Origin: Pipra filicauda | Taxonomy: Eukaryota > Chordata > Aves > Passeriformes > Pipridae | Length of the DNA stretch: 64,000 bases | Reading direction: 5' to 3' | Assembly (NCBI RefSeq): GCF_003945595.2 | Contig: NW_024104509.1 | Location: 3,348,001 to 3,412,000, forward strand | Shown: piece after piece, positions 23,897-37,400 of the stretch | Layout of the letters: each line of letters begins with the position of its first letter | Position numbering within the stretch: the first letter of the stretch is position 1 | Translations under genes and position numbers: made by a program | The notes under the pieces: generated by a model | Told to the model about the DNA's origin: nothing | Database searches by the model: none | The model's input: only the letters and a program-made list of their open reading frames with translations

Positions 23897-26038
23897 AATA
23901 TTAATGATTTAAGCTTGTTTAGTACCAATAAGCAGAGTAGCATTTCAGGGAAACTTTTTTCTATTTCTATTTCTTCTATGACTGACATCAAATTTTCAAT
24001 ATTATTTCTATTTGTAAATTGTTAAAAGCTTTACAACAATAACAGCAGCAAAAGTTGAATTCTTTAATCTGAAATAGACTAATGCTCACAGAGGTAAAAT
24101 ATTAGCAAAAGGTCATGCTGTGCCTTTTTGGTAAGTTCAGGAATAGATCCCAAACACTGTCTACTGGGAAGCAGGATGTCTTAATTCTGGTTCTTGTGAA
24201 TAGAGGGGAACAAGGATATTCTGATATGTGTGTTGTGACAGTTAATGCATTCTCAACTATTCTTACACTGTCAGATACTCTGAAGTAATAAGTATGTCTG
24301 AGATACAGCTGCTCAAAATAAGAAATCTACACATTCTTTTATTGTCCTTAATTTTGTACTGTAACCATTGTGCAGGTCTGGACTGTATTATTTCACCTTC
24401 CTGATTTGTGTTTTACTTCTGTCAATGCAAATATGGCATGAGGAGCAGACTGGTGGCTGAGTGGGTTTTGACAACGATGGTGTTTATGGCATAGTTAGAA
24501 ACAGTGTAAATGAAACTTTAGATTTGCGTCTCGGTGGGGCTATATTTTGTAAAATAAGGTTTTAAAGAAGTAGAGAATCTGAAGAAGAGAGGGAAAAAGT
24601 GGATAGAGGATGGAGCTGGGCTAGTCCTAAAATCACTGGGACGTGTTTTCTTGCTTTCTCTAAGAACTGCTTTCACAGTAACCATTTGTGCCCACACCAG
24701 TGCAGGAGCTGTTTTAGAGCTTCTGGTGGCCTGGGAGTTTTGGTGCCTTCTGATAGAAATGAAAACTGGGCATAATTTTTAGACTAGATTTAACTAAATA
24801 CATAGTCCTGTCTTTCAGGTCTTTGGATCACAGACATATTCATTATTATTTGAGTAATTTATTATAGACACTCTCATCACGATATGTTCTGTATTATTCT
24901 AGTAATTCCTTTAACATCATAATCTGATAGATAGCTTGCTTGTTGGAGGCAAAAAGCTTGTGTATGTTATTTAGTTTTTCTTGATTAAATTTTTTTATGA
25001 GCAAGGGACTAATTAATTCCTTGTGCTTTATCAACCAAACTGGTCTGGTTTATTAAATCATGTCGATGATACCCATGACCTTGGAGAAGCCATAAAAATT
25101 TCGAATGACCTCTCCTGTTCTCCCATGTCACTTTAAAGGACGGTCCTAATAGACTAAATGGTAGCAAGCAGAAAGAAATATGATACATGGAAAATTAATA
25201 CTTTTTTCTCTTTCTTGTTTCTATGTTAAGTTTGGAAGACTTAATTTGTATTTTGAAAAGCCAGGTTTTGTAATTCAAATGACCTTCCTAATCTGAATTC
25301 TGTGTTTGGAAGATTGGTTTTAATAGTTGACATTTATATTCATTTCTGGACCACATTTGGGCCCTTTTGCAGAAATCAGAGAACCAAGGCTTCCCAGTGC
25401 AACAGTTACGACAACTGTGGTGCAAAATCTAAATATGTTTGTGGAGGTGTTGTAATAGCTATCTGTTAAGGAATACTGTTTCACTTTGTCCTGAAAGATA
25501 CTTTTTAATTGCTGTTTAGAAGGAGTAAGGCCTTTTTTCATAACTGTGAATATTTGGAAATAGGACATTGTGATTTAGAGAAACTGTGAATAAAATGGCA
25601 GACAGTTAGTTAAATTCTGGTGAATTTAGCAGGTTTTCTTGTCCTAAAGGACTTTTTAAAATACAGTTTGGTTATCAATGAGTCATAAAACATGGCTGGA
25701 ACTTACAGTAGAATTGTTGTGCGCTACGGACACACCAAATATAACTTTACTTCCCTCCAAAATCACAGGAGTAGTCCATTGAGCAGGATAATCGTGTGCG
25801 GCACTGGCTCGAAAGAAAACAGTTGTTTCTTATTTATCCTCTTGCTGTGGCCTCTTTTTTTTTAGTCGCAATTAGAGAATGTATTAAAATTCAAGTGAAG
25901 TGCATTACTGTAGGGCACATGTGGAGACTTTCTTTCCTTAATCAAATACTACAGCTTAACAACAAAAGGCTGCATGAAAGATTGTATCGTGACACTGTTT
26001 CAGACTTACCAGACTCCTCACCTTGATGTTTGGGTTTG

Positions 26039-26060
26039 TTTTTTTTTTTTTTTTTTTTTT
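26039..26060. repeat. poly-T tract (22 T)
   Basis: An uninterrupted run of 22 T in intron. No adjacent SINE or retrocopy body is recognised, so I call it a simple repeat. Confidence 0.9.
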
Positions 26061-29000
26061 GTAATGGTGGTAATATAAAAGATTAAGGAACATTTTCACC
26101 TAGAACTGTGTGTTTCTGACGAACTCCCATGTTCCCATAGCAATTTTAGTAACCACATGCTGTTTAACTGGAAGAGTGACTTGAGGATATTGCCTGATTT
26201 CTTTCTACCTCCCATGGTAAACCTTCTGTTTGTTTTGTGAATTTAGTAGTCAGAGGTGCATGGATAAAACTTGCCATCTTCTACTTAATGACACTTCACA
26301 ACCAGTAAGATTGCCAAAGTGCTGTACAACTTTCCTTTTTACTTCATTAAGCAACAGAGAGGAACAGATCACAACAGTTATTTTCTAGCCTAATGCCTCA
26401 TATTGACTGAAACATTTAAGTCTTAAAAATAGAGAAGTACCATAAAGTAAAAGGCTTGAATGGGGGATGGACATCTTCAGAACTCCAAATAGGTCTGAAG
26501 GGAAGAAAAAATGCAAAGACCTGAGTCAAGAAAATGGAGCTTTTTCAAATGAACGAAGCATGAGTTGGAGATGGGGGAGAAAAGGTTAACCTATGCTTAT
26601 CATAGTACATTATATTAGAAATAAAATTTAAGGGGTTTTTTTCCAGCAAAACCACACTGAAGGAACAAAATGGATCTAAGTGTTTCTGCTTTCTCTAGTG
26701 GCAACACTTCAACTGCAGTGACACTTAAAATAATCTGTGTGCTATTTGGCAGAGAACATGACTGTCTCTAAAGTTCTTTAATAGCTGTCTGACTGACCTG
26801 CATCTTTGATGCTTAAGGGTAGGGCAGCAGTAGTCTGACACTCCTCCTCACATACCAGAATGACCTGCAATATAAATTGTTTCCTTGTGGTTATGGAGTT
26901 TGTGATTTCCCCTGTGTTTTTTTGTTTTCAAGAGTTGTAAATACAAAAAAGAAAACATATTTCCTCCTTTCTCCCTGCCTTCTCTACAACAACAAAAAAA
27001 TTGGAAAAAAAAGCCCCGTTCATCTATAATAGTGGTTTGGCACATGGTATTTTGTTTTTTAAAAGGCAAATAGACTCAGTGTTTGTGTTACCCTAGCTTC
27101 AGGGGTTTTTTTCTGCAAGCAGCAGATCAAACAAAATTTTCAAGATGAGGAGGCAAAGGATGGACAGTGAAAGAGAAAATGTGCTCTGTGTGGAAACGAT
27201 TGTATCCGTGGAAAACACTTCTGTGGCCTTGAGAGAAGCCTGCAAGTCAGTAAGAATAAAATTTGATCTCCACAGTGTGTGGTAGCAAATCTTTAGTACA
27301 TATAGGGGTTTGACAAGTGTGGTTTTTTCTGTTATGGGTGGGCATAGACCACAGTTAATGGCTAAAGACTGTGGTGTTGGTGGTGTTAACTGAGCCTGTG
27401 TCTTAATGAAACTTATTTTGCTTGTGAATTCAGATTTCACTGGAAATTCAGCAACTGGAGAACACATTTGGAGAAAGAAATTGCCACTTCAGTAGGTTTC
27501 CAGCGGGACAAACGATGGACAGGGCTTGGGGAGGGTGTGGGAGATCACATGTTATTGTTTTTACTGTTTTTACATTGCATTGAGGATAGATAGGTTGTTA
27601 GAGCAGAGGATAAATATGTAATGACCTTTTTTTTTCCTTGTCCTATAAGGAGAGTAAGTTCTGTAGCTTTGTGCTTAGACTTTTTCATTGGTAGAAGACA
27701 CGTGTTGCTTACTTAGTATGAAACCTCCAGCCAGCCGCATTCAGAGTAAAATGAGTAGAATCCAGAGATATATAATACTGCCTGAAAATACTCTATAACA
27801 TGCTGCTGTGGGGTAGAACACACTGAACTAATCTTGCAGTTGAAAATTAGAGCTCTACAATTCTGGTTATTTCTGTCCTTTAGGCAAAGTGAGACAAAGA
27901 CAATATAGGAGAACTGACTCTTACAGAAAGTAATTTGAATTGTTGTCCTGAATTTTCACTATTTCTTTATTTGTGTTTATGTTATTTTAACCTGCTTATC
28001 AGTTTAAATTTTGGTAATGATTTCTAAAGTGATGTCTAGGCTGTCACATTCTGTTACGACCTTTTGATAAAATGATGTTAGCTTTGAAAATTTGACATTT
28101 TCTTGTCTGAGATTCAGTCTCTTGTTCTGGCTTCATAAATCTTGCTCTGAATGTCTGGCCATTTCAACTTTTTTTTCCAACGCAAATCTGAAATATTGAA
28201 AATACTGAAAGATTTGAATTGAAAATGTTGAAATTGGGCTTTGTATAGCAAGCCGAGCCATGGCTTGATCCCTGGTTCTCCCTTGAATTAGTCTAGAAGG
28301 AAACCAGTGGGAATTCTCTTCTGCTGTATTTTAGGATTTTCCCTGCATGGTTTCCTGTAAAGATCCACAGAGGTCACTTCAGTGGGCAATTGGTTAATGT
28401 AATTAGTTGAGCAGGCATGAATTCGCTTTCTCCATTTGAATTAATGAAACTGCAAAGAGGCTGATTGTATTGTCCTGCTGCAGCAAGAAAATACAGGAGA
28501 TTTTTTTCTTGTGATCTTGAAGAAAATGTTATGTAAGTGCAAAAAGTCATTACTGTTACCTTAATGAAGGCATTACAGAAGCTGACCCCTTGTTAGAATG
28601 ATAGTCCATAAAACATGAATGTCTGTAACGTGTGCTGACTGACCCAGTGATTATTTGGAGTACTCGTGCAGCCTCCCAGTGCTGCAGTAGATAGCGTGGA
28701 AGAGGACAAAAACAAAGAAGTGGGTGAAGTAGAACAGGACAAAGTGTAGGGCAAAAGGGAGAAAGATTTTTGAACAGAAGATGACTCACAAGGTTTCTCC
28801 TGTTAAAAGTCCGGATGCTATTTGTGTAGTGTGTGACTTAGTCCAGTGCCAAATACTCAGTCAAGTTTCTTAAGGAAACTGAAAGACATCAAACCAGAAC
28901 CAAACCTACCACTGAAGTTCTGGATTATTTTTATTTTCTCACTTCAGGAGGTTGAAAAAAAAGATCAGCTACTCACACTTCTACACCACGAAAGGAATCT

Positions 29001-29184
29001 ATATAAACAAATATGCAGGGAGCCAATAATAAGGGTTGGCAGTGCAGTCTGTTAATTGACTTGAGATATCAGACTGAAAATGTTAAGCTTTTTAAATAGA
29101 ACTTTTATTATCCCATTAACTTGTTTCTTAATTAGACTCTAAATCAGGACTTGTTTTAATTACCACTAGAGGTTTAAAAAAAAA

Positions 29185-29203
29185 ATATATATGCATATAT
29201 ATA
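29185..29203. repeat. AT dinucleotide palindrome
   Basis: A short alternating AT tract centred on ATGCAT, self-complementary, preceded by an A-run. Confidence 0.8.
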
Positions 29204-32200
29204 AGCTGATACCTTATTAGCGTTACTGTGGCAGTCTGCAGGTCTGGTAGCACCAAAGCTGAGTTGTAGAACTCCATTATTGAAGACAAACTTTTTAGGT
29301 CATAGGACATTATAAATACTCTACCACTTTCCTTTGCCGTAAAGTTCAAGTGTATCCATTGTGCATGTTTTGGAGGTATCTTGGCTTTGATTAACTCAGC
29401 CTGTAGGTGGAAAGAACTGTAAGGTAAGAGAAACAAGTATACAAGTGGTTCCTCACAGTTGCCAAATTGTTCTCTAAGTACTAAAACTTGTTTTTGTATA
29501 AACTCACAGAATTAAATAATTATGAACAAAGCTTAAAAATGAAGGCAGAGAGTTTGTCTTCATGTTCAGCTACGATTGACTTAGTCTTTCTTATGAATTT
29601 GTTATGCTGAGCTTGAAGTACTTTGTGTTTTTACAAGATAAGTGGTTGGTTTTTTTTCACAGTTACTGGAATATTGTACCATTGAAGTACCTTTTTTAAA
29701 AAGAAACAGCCCTCTGAAGGGTAACTGAACATTGAGGTCTAAGGTCTAAGGCGTTAAGTGCTTATAGTGCTGCTTTGGTGTTTTAACATGAATTTTTCAG
29801 TTTACCTTTTCTCCCAGGTTTCATGTGAGAATCTTAGGTTTCATTTCTTCTGAAGAGGGGTGATCTCTTTTTGAACTGAAACTTAAGTGCATTTTCTTGT
29901 TGTCCAAAAGGACAGTCTCGCCAGGATTGCCAGATATAAATAGGAGAAACTGCGTACTTTTTTGCAGTGTTTCTTTTGAATGTCAATATCCACATTGCTA
30001 TAACTGGATTACTCATAAGGAGTAATCCTTTGTTGGAAAATAGAGAATCCTTTCTTTTATGAAGAGCTTTTAAAAAAAAATTGCAACTTTCAGATCAGAG
30101 ATTTGGCATGTTATCTCTGGTTTTCTTCAAGAAAGAAAGAAAGAATGTGTTTATAACATATGTTAATACATGTTCAATCAATTGAGCTTTTTAATGTCTG
30201 GAGGTTGGATAAAATACTTACTGAAACATAGCTGGACAGCTACTCAAACATTCTTTTGTGCAGGTCCAGCACAGGTTAATATAACTATCTTAATTTTTTT
30301 ATTTACAATTTGAAGTGATGATATTTTAAAGTGCAAATAATCTACACATAAAAATCTGTTCTTGTGGAATAATGTGGTCTTTTTGTTAAAAGAAACTTTT
30401 ACAGTAATGATCAAGACAGTATTGAAAAAATAGTTCCTGGCCCCCTTCCTTAAAAAATAAACTAATCACTCAGTATTGGCATTTTTTAAGAAGTGAAAAC
30501 AAACAAAAGCTTAAAAAATGCAAATGTTCACGTCAAGGTAGGAATTCATGGTGCATCTAGCCTTCATAATCCAACAAACATCCATGGTCTAGTTTCTTAG
30601 GCTTAATGTTGTTAATGTAAAGCTAGTTTAGGTGTGAGGGACTTCTTACTTACTGTGAGTTTGAACCGTACATGGGAAATACTGAACAATACATAGAGAA
30701 AACTACATGTTATTAGTAAAACCATTTACTTTAGTGTGTCTAATTATTTGCAGATACAGAGGGCAATTTTAGTCTGGAGAACTGGTATTTACACTTCGCC
30801 TTTGTGCAGCAGAGAACAGTCTGCTGTTTCAGTAATGCCTGTTTCAGACAGACATTTGTTCTCCTTGTTTTAGCCATTACTGTCACTACCCTACAGGTGG
30901 TAGAGCAGTAGCAAATGAACTTTTATCATCTAGAGCCGCTAAATATAGGAAAGACAGAGGATGATGCATTTAAAATGCTCCTGTTTAAAGTATGTAAAGC
31001 ACATTTAAAAGTTGGTTTTTAATCAAAGTGTAAGACTTCAGCGCCTGAACTGACTCCAGAAATAAAGCAATGGAGAAATATGAAGCAAAGCCACTTGCAG
31101 GCAGGTTTAACAACACAAAGTTAAGCTTCTTATCTTGGTTTGTGCCTTTCACAAATGCATACAGTTGTGGCCTACTTAATTCTTCCAATTATTTTAACAA
31201 TTTTCTAAATGCCCGTAAGCAGTGGTTCCTATGTGGAAAAAAATATTCTCCCACAGTGTCCCCAGTTGAAATGCAGTTATAGGTTCATCAGCTTTTTCCT
31301 GTTGTAGCGTCTTTTACAGTATAATTAGTTTCAGAACTATCTGAAAGAACACAGCTATATTTCATGTCCGTTGAAGCTTTCACATTTCTTTGAAGTTTTC
31401 ACAGTGTCTAAAGAGTGGGAGAGGAAATGCTTAATGAAGTTTTGCAATGAAAATACTTTATAAGCTCAGTAATGAGTGAAGAAAGGATGTTTTTTCTGGT
31501 TTCCTTTGGTGTACCTTTTAGGATTATACCTTTGACTTCCACAATGCTGTTATTAACAGTGTTATTAAGAGTGAATAATTAGTAGAATGGATTTTTGAAA
31601 TATAGCAAGGACATCCACTGTTCAATGCAGTACTGATTTTAATTTTAGTTTTATATTGTTCTTATAATGAGTCTTATTCTAGCTCAGATTCTTATTAATG
31701 ATGTAGTTGGAATTTAATTCCATGCCACATTTTATGTAGGAAAGATACTTTTAAGTTTAGGCCTTTTTTGGTTTGTTTGGTTGTAATTTCTCTCTTTAAG
31801 GAACTACTTGGTGATCGTAGTCAAATTTCATGGCTTCCAAGTTACATTTTGTATTAAGTGTAGGGAAGAAAGATCATTATGGTCTTTATGTTTTTAAAAA
31901 GAAGAATTCTAGGAGGGAAGCCTTTCTTACTAGCGTTCAGGAAACTGGGGGTATTGAATGCATTTGTTTTGTATTGTGCCATATACTTTTGTGCTGAGGT
32001 ATTTGTTATTAAACAGAGGTAATCTCCATCAGGGGTTATGATTTAAGATTACTGGTCTGGACACTGTTTGCCACATATTGTTCATTTCCCTTCTCTGCTA
32101 TCTCAGAGAAGTGTCAAACCAGTCTTTACATCAGACGGATAGTCCTGGTCAAGATGCTTCGTGCTGTCCAGTCCACTGCCTCCTCCTAGTGAGGGTGTTG

Positions 32201-33163
32201 TACTGGTGCTGCTTGTGGTTTCAGGTGGTGCCCTGGGGGCTTCCTCTACCTGATTGTTTTCTGTGCTTTGAGCCAGTGCTGTCTGTAGCAGCTTTCCTGC
32301 CTCTGGAATGAATTCTCTTCCTTTTATGTTCCAGATTGAGAAGAAGGAGTATTACAAAGGAAGAGGAGAATTAATATATGTTTTACTTCAGGCTAAATAT
32401 TAAATCATGATCTTTGTAGTAATTGAGACTTAAGCTTTACCACAGGTAGTCATGTTGGTATTGCAGGAAAAGGACATTACAATTTTTTTCTGGTCATGTG
32501 CTGTGCTAAGTTATTGAATGATTGCTTTGTGTAGAAGAGCAGTAGAGCATGCTGTGTGTTTCTTCTGCTTGTTACAAATTGTCATATTATCTGTGCCATA
32601 ACTTCATCTGAAAATAATTTATTTTATTTAAGCTCGATGTTGAAGTGGGATGCATAAGGTATCCCACAACATCATCACATATTTGCCCTGAGGCAAACAC
32701 TGAAACTTGAAAACTGCAGTGAAAATGTAGACAGTTTCTCTCAACTTTTTGCTGGAGTGCTTCAAATCTGAGTTTTGGATAGAACAAATTTCACCTAGAA
32801 AAGAGAATGAAAAAAGGAAGTCTGTTGGAAGACTGTCATCTTAGAGTGCAGATACAAATTTTTAGGGAGTTAATCTGAGATTGTCCTATATGTAGCCACC
32901 AGAAGCTCGTGGATATTAATAACTTGAACACTTTTAACAAACACTGCGATCAGATAAGGCTGTCCTGTGGTTGTGTTGCACACTTCTCACTTCACTGAGA
33001 AATTGAGGCACATGGAAGAAATCTCCTGATACTCTGCAGATCCATACTTTGATTTAAATCATTATAAGTGCCTAGTAGGATTTCCATAGGGCAAAGCACC
33101 CATATAGCCTATGTTTTTAACTTTGTGGTTCTTCATCTTGTATAAATACTAATTTTTTTAAAA

Positions 33164-33168
33164 TGTAT
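33164..33168. repeat. left target-site duplication TGTAT of the 1211-bp LTR
   Basis: TGTAT immediately precedes the TG end of the LTR and recurs immediately after its CA end. Confidence 0.85.
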
Positions 33169-34379
33169 TGTCATGGTTTGAGCCGCCCCCCTGGGGAGGG
33201 GGCTGGAAGTGGTTGGTCCTAGGAGAGTTTCTGCTGAGGGACCAATCGGAGCTGGTTTTTTTTTTTTGCCCCTGTGAAATTAGATATTACAACAGCCGGA
33301 AGTTGTTGGCAGAGTGGGAGTGTGTGTGTGTGTGAGTGTGAGACCATGAGGTGAGAGGAGAGAGGCCTGCTGGCCCCCTTGTGGAGGGGGCCAGGCCCTC
33401 TTCCGCCCCGGCCAGGCTGCGGGGAACTCGGGACTGTATGTTAACTGGACTGGGTGCCTGTGGGCAAGGCTAGGGGACTCTTTCCCCCCACTGCCCAGGA
33501 GAGGCGGTGGCGTGGACTTAAGGCTCGGCATTGGAGCTGAGCCAGGAGACGAGCTAGGGGTGTTCCAGAGCCCGGAGAAGCAGCTGTGATGTGCAGAGCT
33601 GGAAGAACTCCAGGCAGAGGAGAGAGACCAAAGCAGTCTCGCTGCTCCCTCTTCCCCCCCATAATGGTGGGGGAGAGGGTAGCAACCTTGAGTGAGGCTG
33701 AAGAAATAGGAGATGGGCCAAGGGGCTCGGAGGAGGCTCTATGCAAGGTTTGGGCGGGAGCAGCCGAAAACTGAAGGAGGAATGCGAGGGGAGGAATGCC
33801 TCCTGTGACAAGTGGAAGCTGAAGCTGCAGCAGCTAAAACAGAGAGAAGCCAAACCAGCAGGCTTTTTCTGGGGAAGGACTTTTGGTGAAAACTATTTGG
33901 GGTAGAAAGACTGAGCAAGACCCAGAAACCTGCAACCTGGAGAGGGAGAGTGAACGTCTTACTCTCTGGGAAGGAACTGTCACGAACCAGGGAGAAAGAA
34001 CTCACAAGCTGACTCCCTGGACTTTCGTGATGAAGACCTCATGACACAAGTGTTCCCTTACACTAGACCTTGGCAAGAGCTGAGGGTTGGTGGGGGTGCA
34101 AGAAGACCCCTTCCCTGATACCCCAATGAGGGAAAGACTTTTAACTATTGCCCTGAAAACTTCTCCTGAACTGATGTGGGAGGGTCCAGGGGTGGTAGGA
34201 ATTATATTAATACTGTGTATTTATTTGCTCTTTAGTTTCTATAGTATTTAGTGTGGTAATAATAAATTTTGATATAATTCCCCCATGCTGAGTTGTGCTT
34301 GTCTGAAAACTTCTCTTCTGTGTTGAGGTAAATTGTGGGGGGAGCTTGGAGATCGGATTTTTGGGATCAAACCCCCACA
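33169..34379 (+). mobile_element. solo LTR of an endogenous retrovirus, 1211 bp, 5-bp TSD
   Basis: The element begins TGTCATGGTTTGAGCC and ends CCCCCACA, so it has the TG...CA (TGT...ACA) ends of an LTR. It is flanked by a perfect 5-bp direct repeat, TGTAT, at 33164-33168 and 34380-34384. A CCAAT box (GACCAATCGG, near 33240) lies in the 5' part, and an AATAAA signal at 34261-34266 lies about 115 bp from the 3' end, giving + orientation. The first 900 bp are much more GC-rich than the intron. No gag, pol or env frame or primer-binding site follows, so this is a solo LTR left by recombination, or possibly a non-autonomous element. A 5-bp duplication favours ERVL- or class-I-like integration; the family is unassigned. 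Several open frames on both strands inside it (33.3-34.0 kb) are not genes. Confidence 0.88.
34261..34266 (+). promoter_or_regulatory. LTR polyadenylation signal AATAAA
   Basis: Canonical hexamer in the 3' part of the solo LTR, on the strand set by its TG/CA ends and CCAAT box position. Confidence 0.65.
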
Positions 34380-34384
34380 TGTAT
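34380..34384. repeat. right target-site duplication TGTAT of the 1211-bp LTR
   Basis: Second copy of the flanking 5-mer. Confidence 0.85.
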
Positions 34385-36884
34385 TCTCTTGTATTAGTAT
34401 TTTTATGTTTTTCTATCCACAAATGCCCGATATTCTCTTGGAATTTAAGGAAAAAGCTGCTCAAAGAATTATTGTATTTTTAATGTCACATTAGATTTAG
34501 AAGTTTGCTATATTGTTTTAGCCATTTTCCTCAATCATCATATCTTTCAAAGACTGCCATTAAAATAAAAACCCTCTTCTTTATCTGTTTCAAAACTGAT
34601 GAACAAACTGTACAATAGGGAGATAACATGTCTTTTTATAGCTCTTATACTTATAGGAACATCTTCCCCAGGTCAGCAGCAGGAGGAAAAATGACAGTGA
34701 AACAGAAAATTAGTGGTGTGGTTATTTTTTAAAGGTAACTTTAAAGTAACAATTCTTAGGAAAAACATTTTGATTTAAATTATTGTTATTATATCTTCTT
34801 CATTTTTTGTCACAGAATCCTTCATAATGTGAATTAATGAATTGAGTAACTTCAGTAATCATGTATTTCTTGTCAAATGAGTGACTTTTAGAGAACCAGC
34901 AGAAATATTGTTGTCTACTGAGATTATTGTATACTTCCAAAGCAGACTAAATATATTTAAGCAGAGAATGCTGTTTAGCCTGTAAGGACAAATTACACAG
35001 TGAAAGGTCATTGCCAAAGATACCTAATATTCCTGCTATAGGTGAAGGGCTGCATGCTGGCAGAGTTGAAAAGGAATCCAGCACGTATGCTGCTCAGTCT
35101 AATTATAACATTACAGATGGCCATTACATAAGGAATGCCTCCAAATCAATATCATCCACGCAGAGAGTCTTCTAAGTGTATACCTGATCCTGAAAGAGCA
35201 GCAGCTTGCTATTTCTCTCCACGAATGTAGCTCTTGAAGCAGCAAGGAGCACCTTCCCTTCCAAGTTACCTTCTTACTGATACCAGCTTGGTATTTACGT
35301 TCGATTTTCTCTCCCTGATCACCATGCCACTCTCCTTAGTATGAGGGGTTTTTTTTACTGTGTGCATGCATCAGGCTGGGCCGCATATTAGATGGATGCA
35401 GTTCTGCTTTATTAAAAATGAATGACATATACCCTGGATAGGATTTTTTCATTAGAAGTAAGAGTATGGTGACACAGAGACTGAATTTAGCTGAAAGGGA
35501 GTAAACCGAGCTAGCAAGGGAATAACATGTGCTGGATGCGCATTCATAATCCAGCCAGACTGATGTAAATACCTAACATGCTAGATGAGTCAAGGTCATA
35601 TCTGAGGAAGACCATTGCTGCTTTGGATTTCTGGCTGTGGATCTTTTATAACATATGGCTTTTCATAGTATGATGCTCTTCATTAGGATAATGTGCAACT
35701 TTTGGGTAGGACAAGCAGTGTTTTGACAGTCTGCAGCTCCCATATTTGAAAATAATAGCTGCCCTGCTAGGTTGCTAAGTGTGGGTTCATACATGTATTA
35801 CAGGGCTAGTATATAGACTAAAATGAACTTATTTAGGCATGATACAGATTGCAACAGCACATACCAAGCTTTTGTCAGGTCTTTGTAATTGCTGAGTTGC
35901 ATGATCTTGTCTGGTTCTAACTGGGAAAAGTTACTACACAAATTGTAGATGACTAACTCTTTTGAGATTGTTATAACTTTTATACACCCTTATTTATTTG
36001 TCTTTAAATTGGAACATTATTTTTAAATGTCTTTTTCTAACGTTTAAATACTGAAATTTATTATCAGTATGGTACAGTTTTTATATGTAATGACATGTTG
36101 CATGACAAAGTTATGTGTCTCTCAAAAGATAGAAATCCTTACATAAGATGCCCACCATGCCAGGAGCTTGCTTATGTTAAATAGTGTGGTTAGAGTGATT
36201 GGGTAGTGATTTAATTTGTTCTGCAATGCAACATGGAACAACTGCCAGTTTATTTCCAGCTTTCTGTGGGATTACAATATAAGGATGTGGAGAAAAAGCT
36301 GGAAATCTAGATTGGTTAATTGTGCAGAACAGCATGATCTCTGCTGTCTGGTGCTGCTGCATTGGGATGTATTGCCGACAGTAAAAATACTCTGAGCTCT
36401 TGTTTAAGGGAGAACCTGACAAAACCACTTCTGTGCCTTTAGGTGCACTAGTGGTTATGTCAGAAAAGACAGCTAGAGTCCCTGAGCTGAGGAACACCTT
36501 GAAGTGAGGAGGTTTTGTAGGGAAGTGCATGCAAATGTTCTTGTGCTTCTGCACTGTATGTAGGAAAAGAGAAAATGTGAAAGGAATGATAGTCGAAAGA
36601 GTGGTGACTGAGCTTGGAATATGAGTAAGGCACAGGCCTGTAGAACAGTAGTACTGTGTATAACTAAATAAAAATGCCTCTTGCTCCTGTGACATTCCTT
36701 GCCCCTATTACTGCTGACAAAATCCATTCAGTATACTGTTCACCTGATGATGGGGGCCTCCAGTTCCCAGCACTGCTTGTTAATATCCACTTGCTGTGTG
36801 CCAGCGTTGCCTACAGCTTAAGAGTTTCTGTCCTTCCCTTTTCTTACATCTCTGATTTGTTTCTATAGAGCACTCATTGCCTCT
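34385..36884. other. intron stretch, nothing recognised
   Basis: AT-rich intron. The section at about 35040-35900 has a mixed, non-repetitive composition that could be conserved non-coding sequence. A 172-codon minus-strand open frame at 36177-36695 shows no recognisable domain and has no supporting splice sites; I consider it a chance frame. Confidence 0.5.
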
Positions 36885-37400
36885 CAGCTTCTATTTTACT
36901 GGGCTAATTAAACAAGCCTCTGTTGGTATCCTCTTCATACTGTCCTCTCCATACTTCCCTGGTTATTCTTATAGCTTTTCCCTGCACATGCTTGAGCTTA
37001 AATCATAAATTTTCTAAGACAGGCGAACACAAACATTCAGAGTTCCAGATGAGATCTTATCAGTTTCTTGTAAAATGGCTTTAATACATCCCCATCTCTA
37101 CAGAAAATCCTTCCCTTGATACAGACAGATTGCCTTTTTCACAGCTGTATCTCTTTGACAGTTTATATTCATCTCGATTGATTAATTCATCTAAGTCATT
37201 CTCCTCCTCTGTTATTTTGAGTTGATGATTCTCTAGTAGAATTACAGTAGAAATCCTTCTTGTTCCCAAAGTACTTGACCTTGACTTTGTGCTATTGTAT
37301 TTTGTTGTTACTGTCGCTTTGGTCCTCAAAGGCTATTCAGTTCTTGCAATGTGATATTCTGATCTTACTCTGTATTGATACTAGTTCCACTTATATTCTT
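36885..37400 (-). repeat. ancient CR1-type LINE 3' region, antisense
   Basis: Read on the + strand, the series of blocks follows the reversed 3' region of old amniote CR1/L3-like LINEs. The blocks are GGGCTAATTAAACAAGCC, then TATAGCTTTTCCCTGCAC, then AGAGTTCCAGATGAGATCTT (the 'vertebrate CR1' TTCCAGATG-AG-TCT block), then TAATACATCCCCATCTCTAC, then CCTTTTTCACAGCTGTATC, then CATTCTCCTCCTCTGTTA, then TACTTGACCTTGACTTTG. Each block is diverged, consistent with an old copy. Boundaries are approximate; the end could reach about 37520. The short open frames at 37081-37329 and 37260-37487 fall in it and are not genes. Confidence 0.75.

Larger units (their letters stand above)
23897..33163. other. 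intron stretch, mostly featureless
   Basis: This is AT-rich intron with simple repeats (T22 at 26039-26060; AT-rich palindrome at 29185-29203) and no recognised transposon. One exon-like segment at 28948-29055 is described under findings. The open frame at 32078-32311 lies in a slightly GC-richer patch but has no recognisable product or splice context. Confidence 0.55.

Noticed and set aside
31524..31562. Segment reading TFDFHN, similar to the FDFYN motif expected in the last COMMD10 exon
   Set aside because: Flanking residues do not match COMMD10, there is no terminal tail and stop in the right place; coincidence.
33280..34005. Overlapping open frames of 60-100 codons on both strands
   Set aside because: They fall inside the 1211-bp solo LTR; high GC removes stop codons in several frames at once.
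36177..36695. 172-codon minus-strand open frame, the longest in the window
   Set aside because: No recognisable domain, no supporting splice sites, low-complexity T/C-rich codon use; likely a chance frame.
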